Below, one piece after another: positions 6,641-15,320 of a DNA stretch of 28,600 bases. The stretch is taken from positions 1 to 28,600 of the forward strand of contig JBKHAN010000031.1 in assembly GCA_046542845.1 (NCBI GenBank), in the 5' to 3' direction. Made by a program: the position numbers and the translations under genes. This stretch comes from SKKC01 sp046542845. GTDB taxonomy: Bacteria > Spirochaetota > Spirochaetia > DSM-27196 > SKKC01. The notes beneath the pieces were generated by a model. It made no database searches and was not told the origin of the DNA. It saw only the letters and a program-made list of their open reading frames with translations. Position 1 is the stretch's first letter. Every line of letters starts with the position of its first letter.

Positions 6641-8361
6641 AACAGCTGCAGGGCATAGCGGCGAGCAAGGGAATCGCAATCGGCCCTGCGTTCCTTTATC
6701 GTGTCGAGCTGCCGGAGTTACCGGTCCGGCTCGACGTTGATCCGGCTGAAGAGCTCGAGCGCTTTGAGCAGAGCGTCACGGCGGTGCGAGAGCATCTTGA
6801 TGCGATTGAAGAACGCAAGCGGGGTCAGATGCACGCTGACAACTTCGAAATTCTTGAGGTTCAGAAGGTACTGCTCTCCGACGAGGAGTACGGTGATCGG
6901 ATACGCGACCGGATACAGAATAAGTCACTGAATGCCGAAGCTGCGGTTCAGGAAGTCACGGAAACCGTCGTTGCCGATTTTTCAGCACTTGAAGACGAGT
7001 ATTTCAGCCAGAGAGCCGCCGACGTCGCCGACCTCGGAAGCAGATTGCTGCGAAATCTGCTCGGCGTACCGGACGTCGATCTGAGCGGACTCGAAGAGCC
7101 GGTGATTCTTCTGGCTCACGACCTCTCGCCCTCGGACACCATAGGCTTCGAGCTTGACAAGATAATCGCCTTGTGTACGGAAGTCGGCAGTTCTACCTCC
7201 CATACGGCGATTGTCGCCCGAAGCATGGGTATCCCCGCCATAGTGGGCGTGGGGCCGATGGATGTGGACGAGGGCACGACGGTTATACTCGACGGAAACG
7301 AAGGCGTCTGTCTTGCAGACCCCGACGAACAGACCCTTGGCAAGTACCGGAAACGAAAACGTCAGGAGGACAAACGGCGGGAGCAACTGCTGAATATGGC
7401 CGAACAACCGGCCGTTACCACAGACGGCGTGCACATACATTGTGTTGCCAACGTTTCCGGGCCGGAGTCCGCTCGCGCGGCCGCCGAGCATGGCGCAGAC
7501 GGTGTGGGGCTGCTCCGCAGCGAGTTTCTCTTTCTCGAGCGTTCGACTTTGCCCGACGAGAACGAACAGTACGCCGCGTATATGCAGATTGCGGAGTTTC
7601 TCCCGGATACTACGATAGTCGTGCGCACGCTCGATGTCGGAGGCGACAAATCCGTCCCGGCAATCAAACTTCCGAAGGAAGAAAACCCCTTTCTTGGTCA
7701 CAGGGCGATACGACTTACTCTCGAACGAGACAATCTGTTCACACCTCAGATACGCGCGCTTTTGCGCACCGCCGCAGCCCGGGACGTGCGGATCATGATA
7801 CCGTTTGTGAGTACGCTCACAGAGTTGCGTGAAGCGCGGACGCGGATCATGGCCATACAGGCGGACATGAAAGCCGCGGGAGACCCCGTCTGCGAAAACC
7901 CGAAGATCGGCATCATGGTGGAAATCCCGAGCGCAGCGATCATGGCCGATGCGTTCGCCGCGGAAGCCGATTTCTTCAGCATCGGGACAAATGATCTGTG
8001 CCAGTACACCATGGCGGTGGACCGGACCAACGCCAAGGTCGCGGATCTGGCAGATTTTCTCGACCCCGCTGTGCTGCACCTTATCAAGCGGAGCATAGAC
8101 GCGGCTGAGCGGGCCGGAATACCCGTTGCCATGTGCGGGGAAATGGCGGGCTCCGTGATCGCGGTTCCCCTGCTTCTCGGCATGGGACTGAGGGAGTTCA
8201 GCATGTCTTCGTCGCAGCTGCCTGAAGTCAAGGACCTTATTCGACGGCTCTCAGCAGATGAATGTCGGCCGCTGGTCGACACGTGCATGCGCGCTGAAAC
8301 GGCGCAGGACGTACGAAGTGTACTTCAGGATTTTCTCGATTCCCGCCTGAGTCGTTCGTAA
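6637..8361 (+). CDS. ptsI: PTS enzyme I (phosphoenolpyruvate-protein phosphotransferase)
   Basis: EI starts the phosphorelay by autophosphorylating from phosphoenolpyruvate and donating to HPr. It has 574 residues, full length. The N-terminal HPr-binding and phosphohistidine domains lead to GSSTSHTAIVARSMGIPAIVG with His189, the canonical position. The C-terminal PEP-binding barrel shows GVGLLRSEFLF, RTLDVGGDK, NPFLGHRAIR, FFSIGTNDLCQYTMAVDR and AMCGEMAG with Cys500. The start is a GTG overlapping the HPr stop by 4 nt (GTGA). It ends the operon: its last 37 nt overlap the 3' end of the convergent cryptochrome gene. An EI encoded inside a sugar-specific glucitol-type operon is unusual, and it may serve this permease only or the whole cell. 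Confidence 0.96.
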   Translation: MKQLQGIAASKGIAIGPAFLYRVELPELPVRLDVDPAEELERFEQSVTAVREHLDAIEERKRGQMHADNFEILEVQKVLLSDEEYGDRIRDRIQNKSLNAEAAVQEVTETVVADFSALEDEYFSQRAADVADLGSRLLRNLLGVPDVDLSGLEEPVILLAHDLSPSDTIGFELDKIIALCTEVGSSTSHTAIVARSMGIPAIVGVGPMDVDEGTTVILDGNEGVCLADPDEQTLGKYRKRKRQEDKRREQLLNMAEQPAVTTDGVHIHCVANVSGPESARAAAEHGADGVGLLRSEFLFLERSTLPDENEQYAAYMQIAEFLPDTTIVVRTLDVGGDKSVPAIKLPKEENPFLGHRAIRLTLERDNLFTPQIRALLRTAAARDVRIMIPFVSTLTELREARTRIMAIQADMKAAGDPVCENPKIGIMVEIPSAAIMADAFAAEADFFSIGTNDLCQYTMAVDRTNAKVADLADFLDPAVLHLIKRSIDAAERAGIPVAMCGEMAGSVIAVPLLLGMGLREFSMSSSQLPEVKDLIRRLSADECRPLVDTCMRAETAQDVRSVLQDFLDSRLSRS

Positions 8362-9770
8362 GTCTCCTCAAGATTAACCACCGGCTGGGGATACCCCGCG
8401 GGCTCCAGCCGGTGTTCCCATGGTCGGTGCCGGTGCGTTCCGGGAAGCGACGCCAGCTCGGGAACCCATGACGCTATAAAAACACCGTTCGGGTCGTAGC
8501 GCACCCCTTGCCCGACGACGTCGAAGAAACGGTCCCGCATATCGCACCCTACCCGGCTGTTGTAAGCCCAGTTTCCCCAGTTGCTCGAGACGTCGTAGTC
8601 GAGAAGCTGTGATTCGAACCACTGAGCTCCGAAGCGCCAGTCGAGGTTCAGGTTGTTCGAAAAAAAGCTCGCACAGTTCTGCCGGATTCGATTCGACATA
8701 TATCCGCTGTGCGAAAGCTCGCGCATTCCGGCGTCGACAAAGGGTACACCGGTACGTCCGGTCTTCCACGCCTCCAGGAGCAGTGCATCCTCATCCCAGC
8801 TTCGTTTTTTCCCGAATGGCCCATGGAGCCGAAAACTCCTCGTACCGTGCTTCAGCATCTGAAAGATGTAGAAGTCGCGCCACATAAGCTCAAAAAACAG
8901 CCAGTAAGTCGATTCGTTTTTTATGCGGGTCTCTTCGTATCGACGCAGTTCCGCATAGACCGTGCGCGGACTGATCGCTCCGTTGGCAAGCCATGGCGAG
9001 AGCTTCGACGAGTACTCAGTCCCGAGGAGGCCGTTTCGGGTCTCTTTGTAGTACTGAATTCGATCCGTCTCCCAGAGGTACGATTGCAACCGCTCACCGG
9101 CTGCGCGCTCGCCGCCTGCGAAGGGAAATGCTGTTCGCTCGCAGGGCTCCGCGCTGGACGCGAGTTGAACGAACCATGTCGGCAGATCGCCTGCCTCGGG
9201 CGGATGGGATGAGCCCGGCGCCCGCACGCGTGGAGCGGGAAACGGAGCGCGGACCGATGACCGTGCCTCAATCTGCTTACGGTATGTCGTGTACAGGTCG
9301 GGAATACGGGAAACCGCCCAGGGAAGGTCCTCCGGGTGATACAGACTCGCCCCGAAGAACCGGTGCACCGCAATGCATCGTTCGTGCGCAGCCTGTGTGA
9401 CTGTCGCAGCGTCGAGAGCTTCTTCCGGGCCGGGCTCGTCGTGAAAAAACACCGCCGTGCTGCCCTCCCCCGTCATGAACCGTTCACACGCTGCGAGAAG
9501 CGGACCATCCGTCACGATCAGGTTCATGCCCAGCCGGGCGAGCGCATCACGAAGACTCTGCAGGCTTTCCAGAAGAAACCGAGCGCGATTCGCTCCGAAT
9601 CGGGGAATACTGCCGTACCCGGTATCGCGGTAACGCGACGCGAGGTGATAAACGCAGACAAGCTCGTCACACGACTCAGTGGCGGTATACAGGACTTCGT
9701 TATCGTATAGCCGAAGGTCGTTTCTGAACCAGACGATGCCCCGGCGGTAGCGCTTCGCAGCCGGTGCCAT
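8325..9770 (-). CDS. Cryptochrome DASH (photolyase/cryptochrome family)
   Basis: This is a blue-light flavoprotein of the DASH branch, binding FAD and usually an MTHF antenna. It repairs cyclobutane dimers in single-stranded or looped DNA and may signal light. From ATG 9770 it has 481 residues. The N-terminal photolyase domain begins RGIVWFRNDLRLYDNE (residues 10-25). The FAD domain shows YKETRNGLLGTEYSSK (241-256), SPWLANGAISPR (258-269), NESTYWLFFELMWRDF (285-300), TGVPFVDAGMREL (340-352), SNRIRQNCASFF (359-370) and SSNWGNWAYNSRVGCD (395-410). The start is set by TAATG, where the HD-GYP stop and this ATG share one base; a 42-residue longer frame would run into the HD-GYP gene. Its end overlaps convergent ptsI by 37 nt. 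Confidence 0.93.
   Translation of the reverse strand: MAPAAKRYRRGIVWFRNDLRLYDNEVLYTATESCDELVCVYHLASRYRDTGYGSIPRFGANRARFLLESLQSLRDALARLGMNLIVTDGPLLAACERFMTGEGSTAVFFHDEPGPEEALDAATVTQAAHERCIAVHRFFGASLYHPEDLPWAVSRIPDLYTTYRKQIEARSSVRAPFPAPRVRAPGSSHPPEAGDLPTWFVQLASSAEPCERTAFPFAGGERAAGERLQSYLWETDRIQYYKETRNGLLGTEYSSKLSPWLANGAISPRTVYAELRRYEETRIKNESTYWLFFELMWRDFYIFQMLKHGTRSFRLHGPFGKKRSWDEDALLLEAWKTGRTGVPFVDAGMRELSHSGYMSNRIRQNCASFFSNNLNLDWRFGAQWFESQLLDYDVSSNWGNWAYNSRVGCDMRDRFFDVVGQGVRYDPNGVFIASWVPELASLPGTHRHRPWEHRLEPAGYPQPVVNLEETYERLRRESRKS
8379..8414. repeat. Long inverted repeat just past ptsI, inside the cryptochrome gene
   Basis: CACCGGCTGG (8379-8388) and CCAGCCGGTG (8405-8414) are a perfect 10-bp inverted repeat with a 16-nt spacer containing GG-ATA-CCCC. 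It begins 17 nt after the ptsI stop and lies inside the end of the cryptochrome reading frame. There is no T-run on either side, so it might end or protect the PTS transcript, or be a coding coincidence. Confidence 0.35.
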
Positions 9771-10870
9771 TACGCCGGCCGGGCACGGTCTCGCGATCGT
9801 ATCTGCCCGCTCTGAAGAAACGCCTGCACGATTTCGGTGTCGAAGTGTGTACCCGCGTGCCGGAGGATCTCCTCGCGAGCCTCTGCAAGCGACCACGCCT
9901 TCTTATAGGGGCGTGCGCTCATGAGTGCATCAAAAACGTCCGCAACGGCAAAGATACGCGCTCCAAGAGGTATCGAATCTCCGGAAAGCCCATCCGGGTA
10001 TCCGGTTCCGTCCCACCTCTCGTGATGGAACCTGACAACATCGAGGGACGATTTCGGCAGAAAACCGAGCTGCTTCGCGAAATCGTAGCCCACAACGGAA
10101 TGACTTTTCATAATTGCCCATTCTTCCGGTGAAAGGGATGCGGGTTTCAGCAGAATGGAGTCCGGTACCGAAATCTTTCCAATGTCGTGCAGGTACGCTC
10201 CCCAGCGCAAGTAGTCGAGTTCCTGGTTTGAGATCCCGAGCTGTCGCGCGATGGATACTGCAAGCGCCGTTACGCGGTCAGTATGCCCTTTCGTCTCGCG
10301 GTCCCGGTACTCAAGCGCGAGTCCGAGCGCACGAATAGCACCCTCGCGTGCGTTTGATGCACTTTCTTCGGCAGCCACACGCGCTGCCGCTCCTGAAAGT
10401 GAACCGACCAGCGCAGCAGTAAACGCTACCTCGTCGTTTGACCATTCGCGCGCACGGTAGCTGAACAGTAAAACGACACCGAGAAACTCTTCAAGCCTCC
10501 CCGTCACCCGAATAGCGACGATAGATTTGATACCGAACGGAGCGAAAAGCGTTCCGTAGGATGCGGGTGCGCTGAGATCCAGCTCGACCAGCGGTTCGCA
10601 CCTGTCACTCAGGGCCTGTATCAACGGATCCGACATGGGAATCCCGTTGGTTGCGATAGAAAGGAAGCCGATTTCCTCCGGAACGTTACCGGCCGACGCT
10701 TTCGAAATGAAAACGTCACCAACCGATTGAATATACACCGCCGCGTCGGCTCTCGTACGCGTCACCAGCGCACTGAGCATCGGGGAGAGAGCCTCCGAGA
10801 GCGACGACGCAACAAGCGCGTTCCTGCTCAATTCAACAATAAGCGGTGTGTAATTCGTATGCGCAACCAT
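9770..10870 (-). CDS. GAF-HD-GYP protein, probable cyclic-di-GMP phosphodiesterase
   Basis: HD-GYP proteins hydrolyse cyclic di-GMP at a di- or tri-iron centre. It has 366 residues: a GAF-like sensor domain at about 20-165, then a complete HD-GYP domain from about 175. Catalytic features are all present: His196 in KGHTDR, HD at 228-229 in LHDIGK, His256 and the motif HHERWDGTGYPDGL (282-295), then DVFDALMSARPYKKAW. No signal peptide or membrane helix is seen, so it is cytosolic. ATG 10870 has no clear Shine-Dalgarno. It follows argS by 62 nt and is coupled to the cryptochrome by TAATG. What the GAF domain binds is not visible from sequence. Confidence 0.93.
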   Translation of the reverse strand: MVAHTNYTPLIVELSRNALVASSLSEALSPMLSALVTRTRADAAVYIQSVGDVFISKASAGNVPEEIGFLSIATNGIPMSDPLIQALSDRCEPLVELDLSAPASYGTLFAPFGIKSIVAIRVTGRLEEFLGVVLLFSYRAREWSNDEVAFTAALVGSLSGAAARVAAEESASNAREGAIRALGLALEYRDRETKGHTDRVTALAVSIARQLGISNQELDYLRWGAYLHDIGKISVPDSILLKPASLSPEEWAIMKSHSVVGYDFAKQLGFLPKSSLDVVRFHHERWDGTGYPDGLSGDSIPLGARIFAVADVFDALMSARPYKKAWSLAEAREEILRHAGTHFDTEIVQAFLQSGQIRSRDRARPA

Positions 10871-10932
10871 AATTCAGAAACTTAATAAGGATAGCGGCGT
10901 ACGGCCACTCATCGGGATGAACTCGAACACGG

Positions 10933-12678
10933 TCACATTGCCTGCAGAAACGGTACTGCGATAAGCGGCAGGCCGCTTCGCAGAAGGTTCCGCACCGCCT
11001 GCGAAAGCTTCAATCTCGCACTGCGCACCGATATGTCCTGGTGAGTCAGGATCTTGTGATCGTGGTAGTACCGACTGTAGAGCCTCGCGACGTCGTACAA
11101 GTGTCCGGTGACAAGCGCAGGGTTATACTCTCGAGCGGCCTGCGCGACGATCACGGGAAACTCACCGCATAAACGAACGAGTTCCCACTCCTCGTCAAGC
11201 TGAAGGAGCGAAAAATCAAGATCCGCGTCCGGCAGGAGGTCGACTTCGCCGCTCTTTCGAAGCATGCTTGATATGCGTGCCCCGACGTATTGCAGATAGG
11301 GACCGGTGTTCCCGTTGAAACTGATCGACTCGGCGGGATCAAAGACCATGTCCTTGTTCGGGTTCACCATAAGCAGGTAGTAGTGCAAGGCTCCGAGTGC
11401 GATCTTTCTGCTTGTATCGTCTACGGAATCGCCCGTTTCCACCCTGCCCTTCGACTCGATCTCGGAACGCGCAAGACCGGTAAGTTGTGCGATAAGATCA
11501 TCGGCATCGACGACGGTTCCCTGACGACTCTTCATTCGCCCACTCGGCAGATTCACCATTCCGTAGGAAAGGTGAAAGAGATTGTCGGCCCACCCGTAGC
11601 CAAGCCGTTTCAGCACCTCAAACAGAACCTGAAAGTGATAGCGCTGCTCGCTCGCAACGACGTACACCAGACGACTGAAGTCCCAGTCCCTGTGCCGTGC
11701 GATAGCGGTGCCTATATCCTGAGTAATATAGAGACTCGTCCCGTCTCCGCGCAGCAGAACTTTTTTATCCAGACCGGCGTCTTCGAGATCCACCCACACC
11801 GCACCTTGCTCGTCCCGGTAAAACACCCCGGAGTCAACGCCGGCGAGTATCTCCTGACGTCCCGACTTGTAGGTGTCGCTCTCGTAGTACACCGTATCAA
11901 AATGTATGTCGGTTGCTCTGTACGTTTCTTCGATGCCGGATATGGTCCAGTCGTTCATCTGTCTCCAGACTTCCATAACCTCGGGTTCGCCCTGTTCCCA
12001 GCGTCTGAGCAGGTCCGAAGCACGATCAGCCGCTGCAGGATCCTCCTGCACGAGCTTCTGATACTCCACGTACCAGTCACCGACAAAATGATCGCTCTTC
12101 CTCCCGGTAGACTCCGGAGTACTGCCATGACCACGTTCGAGGTATGCGAGCATGCTTTGACAGATATGTATGCCGCGGTTGTTAATGAGGTTCACCTGCC
12201 GGACCTCAGCACCCGAAGCCTGAAGAATGCGACTGACGCTCTCTCCAAGCGCGTCGTTTCTCAAATGTCCGAGATGCAGGGGTTTGTTAGTGTTCGGACA
12301 GCTGAACTCGACCATAATGCGCTGTCCCGCGAGCGAATCGTTATGCCCCCAGCTCTCACCCGATTCAGCAATACTGTCAAGGACACGTCGGATCTCGGCC
12401 GGGCGGTCGTACCTGATATTCAGATACGGTCCTGAGGTACTCACGTGATCCGGATCATCGAGAATTCTCGCGACATCCTCGGCAATGGCATTCGGGGAAC
12501 TTCGAAACACCCGTGCAAAAGGGAAGAGCGGAAACGCGAGGTCGCCGAGCTGACGGTTGGGAGGGAGTTCTGCCGCCGGCATATGTTCGGACACGGCGCA
12601 CTCGATGCCTCGTTCACGCACCAGCGTCTCAAGAGCCTGTATAACTGCTGTCGTCCATGTGTTCTGTGTTTCTGTCAT
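10933..12678 (-). CDS. argS: Arginyl-tRNA synthetase
   Basis: This class I aminoacyl-tRNA synthetase charges tRNA-Arg. From ATG 12678 it has 581 residues, normal length. There is an N-terminal Add1-type domain, the HIGH equivalent HLGH at residues 135-138 (PNTNKPLHLGH), the KMSKS-region sequence GRMKSRQGT, and a C-terminal helical anticodon-binding domain ending in LIAVPFLQAM. A frame continues 71 codons upstream into pgeF, but homology begins at MTETQ, and this ATG sits 14 nt after the pgeF stop. No strong ribosome site is visible, so expression may depend on reading through from pgeF. Confidence 0.96.
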   Translation of the reverse strand: MTETQNTWTTAVIQALETLVRERGIECAVSEHMPAAELPPNRQLGDLAFPLFPFARVFRSSPNAIAEDVARILDDPDHVSTSGPYLNIRYDRPAEIRRVLDSIAESGESWGHNDSLAGQRIMVEFSCPNTNKPLHLGHLRNDALGESVSRILQASGAEVRQVNLINNRGIHICQSMLAYLERGHGSTPESTGRKSDHFVGDWYVEYQKLVQEDPAAADRASDLLRRWEQGEPEVMEVWRQMNDWTISGIEETYRATDIHFDTVYYESDTYKSGRQEILAGVDSGVFYRDEQGAVWVDLEDAGLDKKVLLRGDGTSLYITQDIGTAIARHRDWDFSRLVYVVASEQRYHFQVLFEVLKRLGYGWADNLFHLSYGMVNLPSGRMKSRQGTVVDADDLIAQLTGLARSEIESKGRVETGDSVDDTSRKIALGALHYYLLMVNPNKDMVFDPAESISFNGNTGPYLQYVGARISSMLRKSGEVDLLPDADLDFSLLQLDEEWELVRLCGEFPVIVAQAAREYNPALVTGHLYDVARLYSRYYHDHKILTHQDISVRSARLKLSQAVRNLLRSGLPLIAVPFLQAM

Positions 12679-12692
12679 AATGTAAGGGCTGA

Positions 12693-13442
12693 TTATCGTC
12701 GGAAAGGGCCGGCAACGGCAAGCATTCGAACGAAACCATCTCTGCCATCGCGTCGGTAACTGGCCAGCGAGGGATTCTGCGCCGTACAGGACGAAACAAC
12801 CCTGACATGTCCGACGTTCATGTGCTCCAGGAGCCCGATATTTGCCGCCTCGAGATCGATATACCACTGCTCTTCCCGCCTTACGGCGCACTGAACCCCA
12901 AAGCGACGGGCGAACAGGCGCGCACGCTCTTCGGGGACCGCGTACGCCTGTACCGATATGGCAGGACCAAGTACGACGCGTAGCTCTGCCGGCCGTGCAC
13001 CGGAACGCTCACAAAGTCGCTCAACGGCCTGCGTAACGATGCCTGTGCCCTTCCATCCGCTGTGGAGAATCGCAGCGAGACCGCTTTCGGGGTGTTCCAC
13101 CAGGACGGGCATACAGTCGGCGGCCGTTACCGCCGCCCACCGCGACCGCATGTCAAAGAGAATTCCGTCTGCCTCGGGTGCAACGGCCGCCGATCGCGGT
13201 GCATCGACCGCCGGTATATCGTCCCAGTCGACGACGGTCCGGCTGTGAACCTGCCTGACGGTACGGTAGCCGTTCGGAGGCACGCCAAGACGACCGAGGT
13301 AATCGTCACGGAACCCGGCGTAAACTCCGGACGGCCCCATATCGCCGGCATCTTTCAAGGTGAGCAGAAAGCCCGGAGCGAGTTCGACGATGTCCGCCTG
13401 CGGTCGTCGCAGCTGATCAAAAGGAACACGGGTAACGTTCAC
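12693..13442 (-). CDS. pgeF: YfiH/PgeF-family multicopper polyphenol oxidase-like protein (peptidoglycan editing factor)
   Basis: This belongs to the YfiH family, described as a peptidoglycan editing factor (E. coli PgeF) and as a purine nucleoside phosphorylase/laccase-like enzyme in other work. It has 249 residues, normal. The metal ligands are recognisable: His66 in QVHSRTV, Cys110 in TAADCMPVL and His127 in LHSGWKGT. The C-terminal motif SYRRDGRDGFVRM matches the family. The family's GPAIGPC-type loop is here GPAISVQAY without the usual cysteine. The start is GTG 13442, overlapping the stop of the DUF5312 gene by 4 nt (GTGA). Confidence 0.9.
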   Translation of the reverse strand: MNVTRVPFDQLRRPQADIVELAPGFLLTLKDAGDMGPSGVYAGFRDDYLGRLGVPPNGYRTVRQVHSRTVVDWDDIPAVDAPRSAAVAPEADGILFDMRSRWAAVTAADCMPVLVEHPESGLAAILHSGWKGTGIVTQAVERLCERSGARPAELRVVLGPAISVQAYAVPEERARLFARRFGVQCAVRREEQWYIDLEAANIGLLEHMNVGHVRVVSSCTAQNPSLASYRRDGRDGFVRMLAVAGPFRR

Positions 13443-15163
13443 GATGATGAGTCCTGCATGCTTTCGAGATCATACAAGCCGGTTAATATTTCGTCGGCCG
13501 TTTTACACTGGACGAGCACTGAATCGAGCGTCTTCCGGTACTGGTCACTGTTTCGTCCATCAATGGAGTTCAGGTTCGAGAGCGTGTCGTACGGTCCGCC
13601 CACTTCGCCGTAGAGAATTCCGTTGAGCACAGCAGCAATACTGCGAAGCGCCTGTATCGCATCGGAGGCAATCTTTGCTGCGCTCTTGTGAACGATGACG
13701 AGTGCTTTGCGTCGCTCGCTGACGCGTTTTGCAGGATCGGATATGTCACGCGCTATTCGCTGGAGCACGAGACCCGTGGTTCCTTCCTCCGATACGTCAC
13801 GTTGCAGTCTGCGCAGACGATCAGGGATAGACCGCAGCACTTCGAAAGAGTCGTTAAACTCGCCGCGATTGGCGTCCTTGTAGAACTGACCGTTGACCTG
13901 CAGGAGTCTCATTGGTGCGTGGAAATCCTTCATAAAAACGGCGTCAAAAAACGTCTTGAGAAACCCCAGGGTTGCGGCGTACAACCCCGGTTGATCCTCT
14001 TCGGTGCCCGGATAACCGTGCATCATCCGCACCTCCGCGTGACACAGCTCCGATCCGCGCGTCAAAAGCGCACGGCGCCGTTGACGCATTACATACTCCC
14101 TGTGCGTTACATCGATGTGAGTGTGCCAGAAGCGTTTGATGGATGCAAACCAGTCTTCGCCGCCGCCAACGTGATCCGGCGCGTACAGAAGGGAGTCGTG
14201 TGCGAGGCGTGTCAACGCGAGCAGCGGTACGGTTCGCCCGAATTCGGCAATGACGCCGAGCGAATGCGAGAGGTTTTTTACCCGATACGTCGTCGTATCG
14301 GTGGATTCGTCCGCTTCTTCCCCGTCGGAGTGGTCCTCGAGTCGAAGCCAGGAATACAAGGCGCGTGTCATGAGTTCCCCGGGGGAGACTCGTAAACCCT
14401 CGAAGAGCGCTGCAAGACGCTCGATGTGCCCGGCTACGGAACGCAGCGGCGGGCTTTCCACTTCCGTCCCGCGACTGGTGTGAAACAGCGCGAAAAAGCG
14501 GGCGAAATCGAAGGTCGAGAGCTCTCGAAGGTTATCAATGTAGCGGGCGTTTACGTACATTCGAGTACGAACGTCCGAGGGAATCGACTGCAGAATCTCT
14601 TCGAGACGATTCTCCATGTGCCGTTTCAGATCGGAGTCGCTGAAGTCAGGGTGGGCTTCTGCGACCCGATCCGGGTTCATATCGAAATCGAAAACGGTCC
14701 GAGACTCGTAGTATTCCATTCCAAGCAGCACCGTCAGAAATTCGCCTTTCCGGTTTCCGCTTATATGTCTCAGCAATATAGCTCCCGAATGCGCCGCAGA
14801 CTCCAGCTCGCGGACTTTGTTATACAGACCCGGAAGCGCAAGACGTCCCGACACCGAGATTAAACCGGGAGCGGCCTTGTCTACCCGTCGCGCAAGACCA
14901 CTGAGCGCATCCCGCTCGTAGAGCTCCAGAGGCGTTGTACTCTGAAAGAAGGACCTGATAAAAAGCCACAGCCGAGCAAACAGACCCAGGCGCCTGTACC
15001 GCTCCTCGAGCCCGGCATGCGCGTCGGAATATTCGTCCTGCCGATCCTCGTCGAGTACAGTCTCCCCCTGAGGAGCCATGGATCGGGAGAGCTCGTCAAA
15101 AAGTTCAGACCGCTCGTCGTCGGATATCTGCGCCACGAGACGATCAAAGGTAGAGTCTGCCAC
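13439..15163 (-). CDS. DUF5312-like spirochaete protein of unknown function
   Basis: I recognise this as resembling DUF5312 proteins, known to me from treponemes and spirochaetas, with no established function. From GTG 15163 it has 574 residues. The start follows GGAG at 10 nt and gives MADSTFDRLVAQISDDER; a longer frame from 15229 would cross the predicted promoter region. Residues about 55-80 include a hydrophobic patch (RLGLFARLWLFIRSFF), possibly a membrane-associating helix. The rest is soluble and rich in helix-forming, charged sequence, with no catalytic motif I can name. It leads the pgeF-argS-HD-GYP-cryptochrome run and overlaps pgeF by 4 nt. Confidence 0.7.
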   Translation of the reverse strand: MADSTFDRLVAQISDDERSELFDELSRSMAPQGETVLDEDRQDEYSDAHAGLEERYRRLGLFARLWLFIRSFFQSTTPLELYERDALSGLARRVDKAAPGLISVSGRLALPGLYNKVRELESAAHSGAILLRHISGNRKGEFLTVLLGMEYYESRTVFDFDMNPDRVAEAHPDFSDSDLKRHMENRLEEILQSIPSDVRTRMYVNARYIDNLRELSTFDFARFFALFHTSRGTEVESPPLRSVAGHIERLAALFEGLRVSPGELMTRALYSWLRLEDHSDGEEADESTDTTTYRVKNLSHSLGVIAEFGRTVPLLALTRLAHDSLLYAPDHVGGGEDWFASIKRFWHTHIDVTHREYVMRQRRRALLTRGSELCHAEVRMMHGYPGTEEDQPGLYAATLGFLKTFFDAVFMKDFHAPMRLLQVNGQFYKDANRGEFNDSFEVLRSIPDRLRRLQRDVSEEGTTGLVLQRIARDISDPAKRVSERRKALVIVHKSAAKIASDAIQALRSIAAVLNGILYGEVGGPYDTLSNLNSIDGRNSDQYRKTLDSVLVQCKTADEILTGLYDLESMQDSSS

Positions 15164-15231
15164 TATCGCATTACTCCCATAACTGCACCAATAATCCACA
15201 GCACCATCGCAGAAATACAACCCCCACACAG

Positions 15232-15260
15232 AGTATTCCTCATATGGGGTACACAGTCCA
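15232..15260 (-). promoter_or_regulatory. Candidate promoter for the DUF5312-led operon
   Basis: On the minus strand TGGACT (15260-15255) and AATACT (15237-15232) are 17 nt apart, four of six matches each. Transcription would start near 15225, about 60 nt before GTG 15163. Confidence 0.35.
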
Positions 15261-15320
15261 TAAAATAAACACCGACTTGACTTGACATGCCGGCGAAGAA
15301 GTGGAAAAACTATATCCGTA

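Noticed and set aside
9771..9896. 42-codon extension of the cryptochrome
   Set aside because: It overlaps the HD-GYP catalytic gene, and the family N-terminus begins just after ATG 9770 with TAATG coupling.
11290..12435. 381-codon plus-strand frame inside argS
   Set aside because: Antisense to arginyl-tRNA synthetase with HLGH and GRMKSRQGT motifs; no independent support.
12679..12891. N-terminal 71-codon extension of argS
   Set aside because: It lies inside pgeF, and argS homology begins at ATG 12678, 14 nt after the pgeF stop.
15277..15316. TTGACTTGACA followed by TATATC as a plus-strand promoter for the leuA leader
   Set aside because: The hexamers are about 23 nt apart, far from the 16-18 nt optimum, and no -10-like hexamer lies at the right distance.
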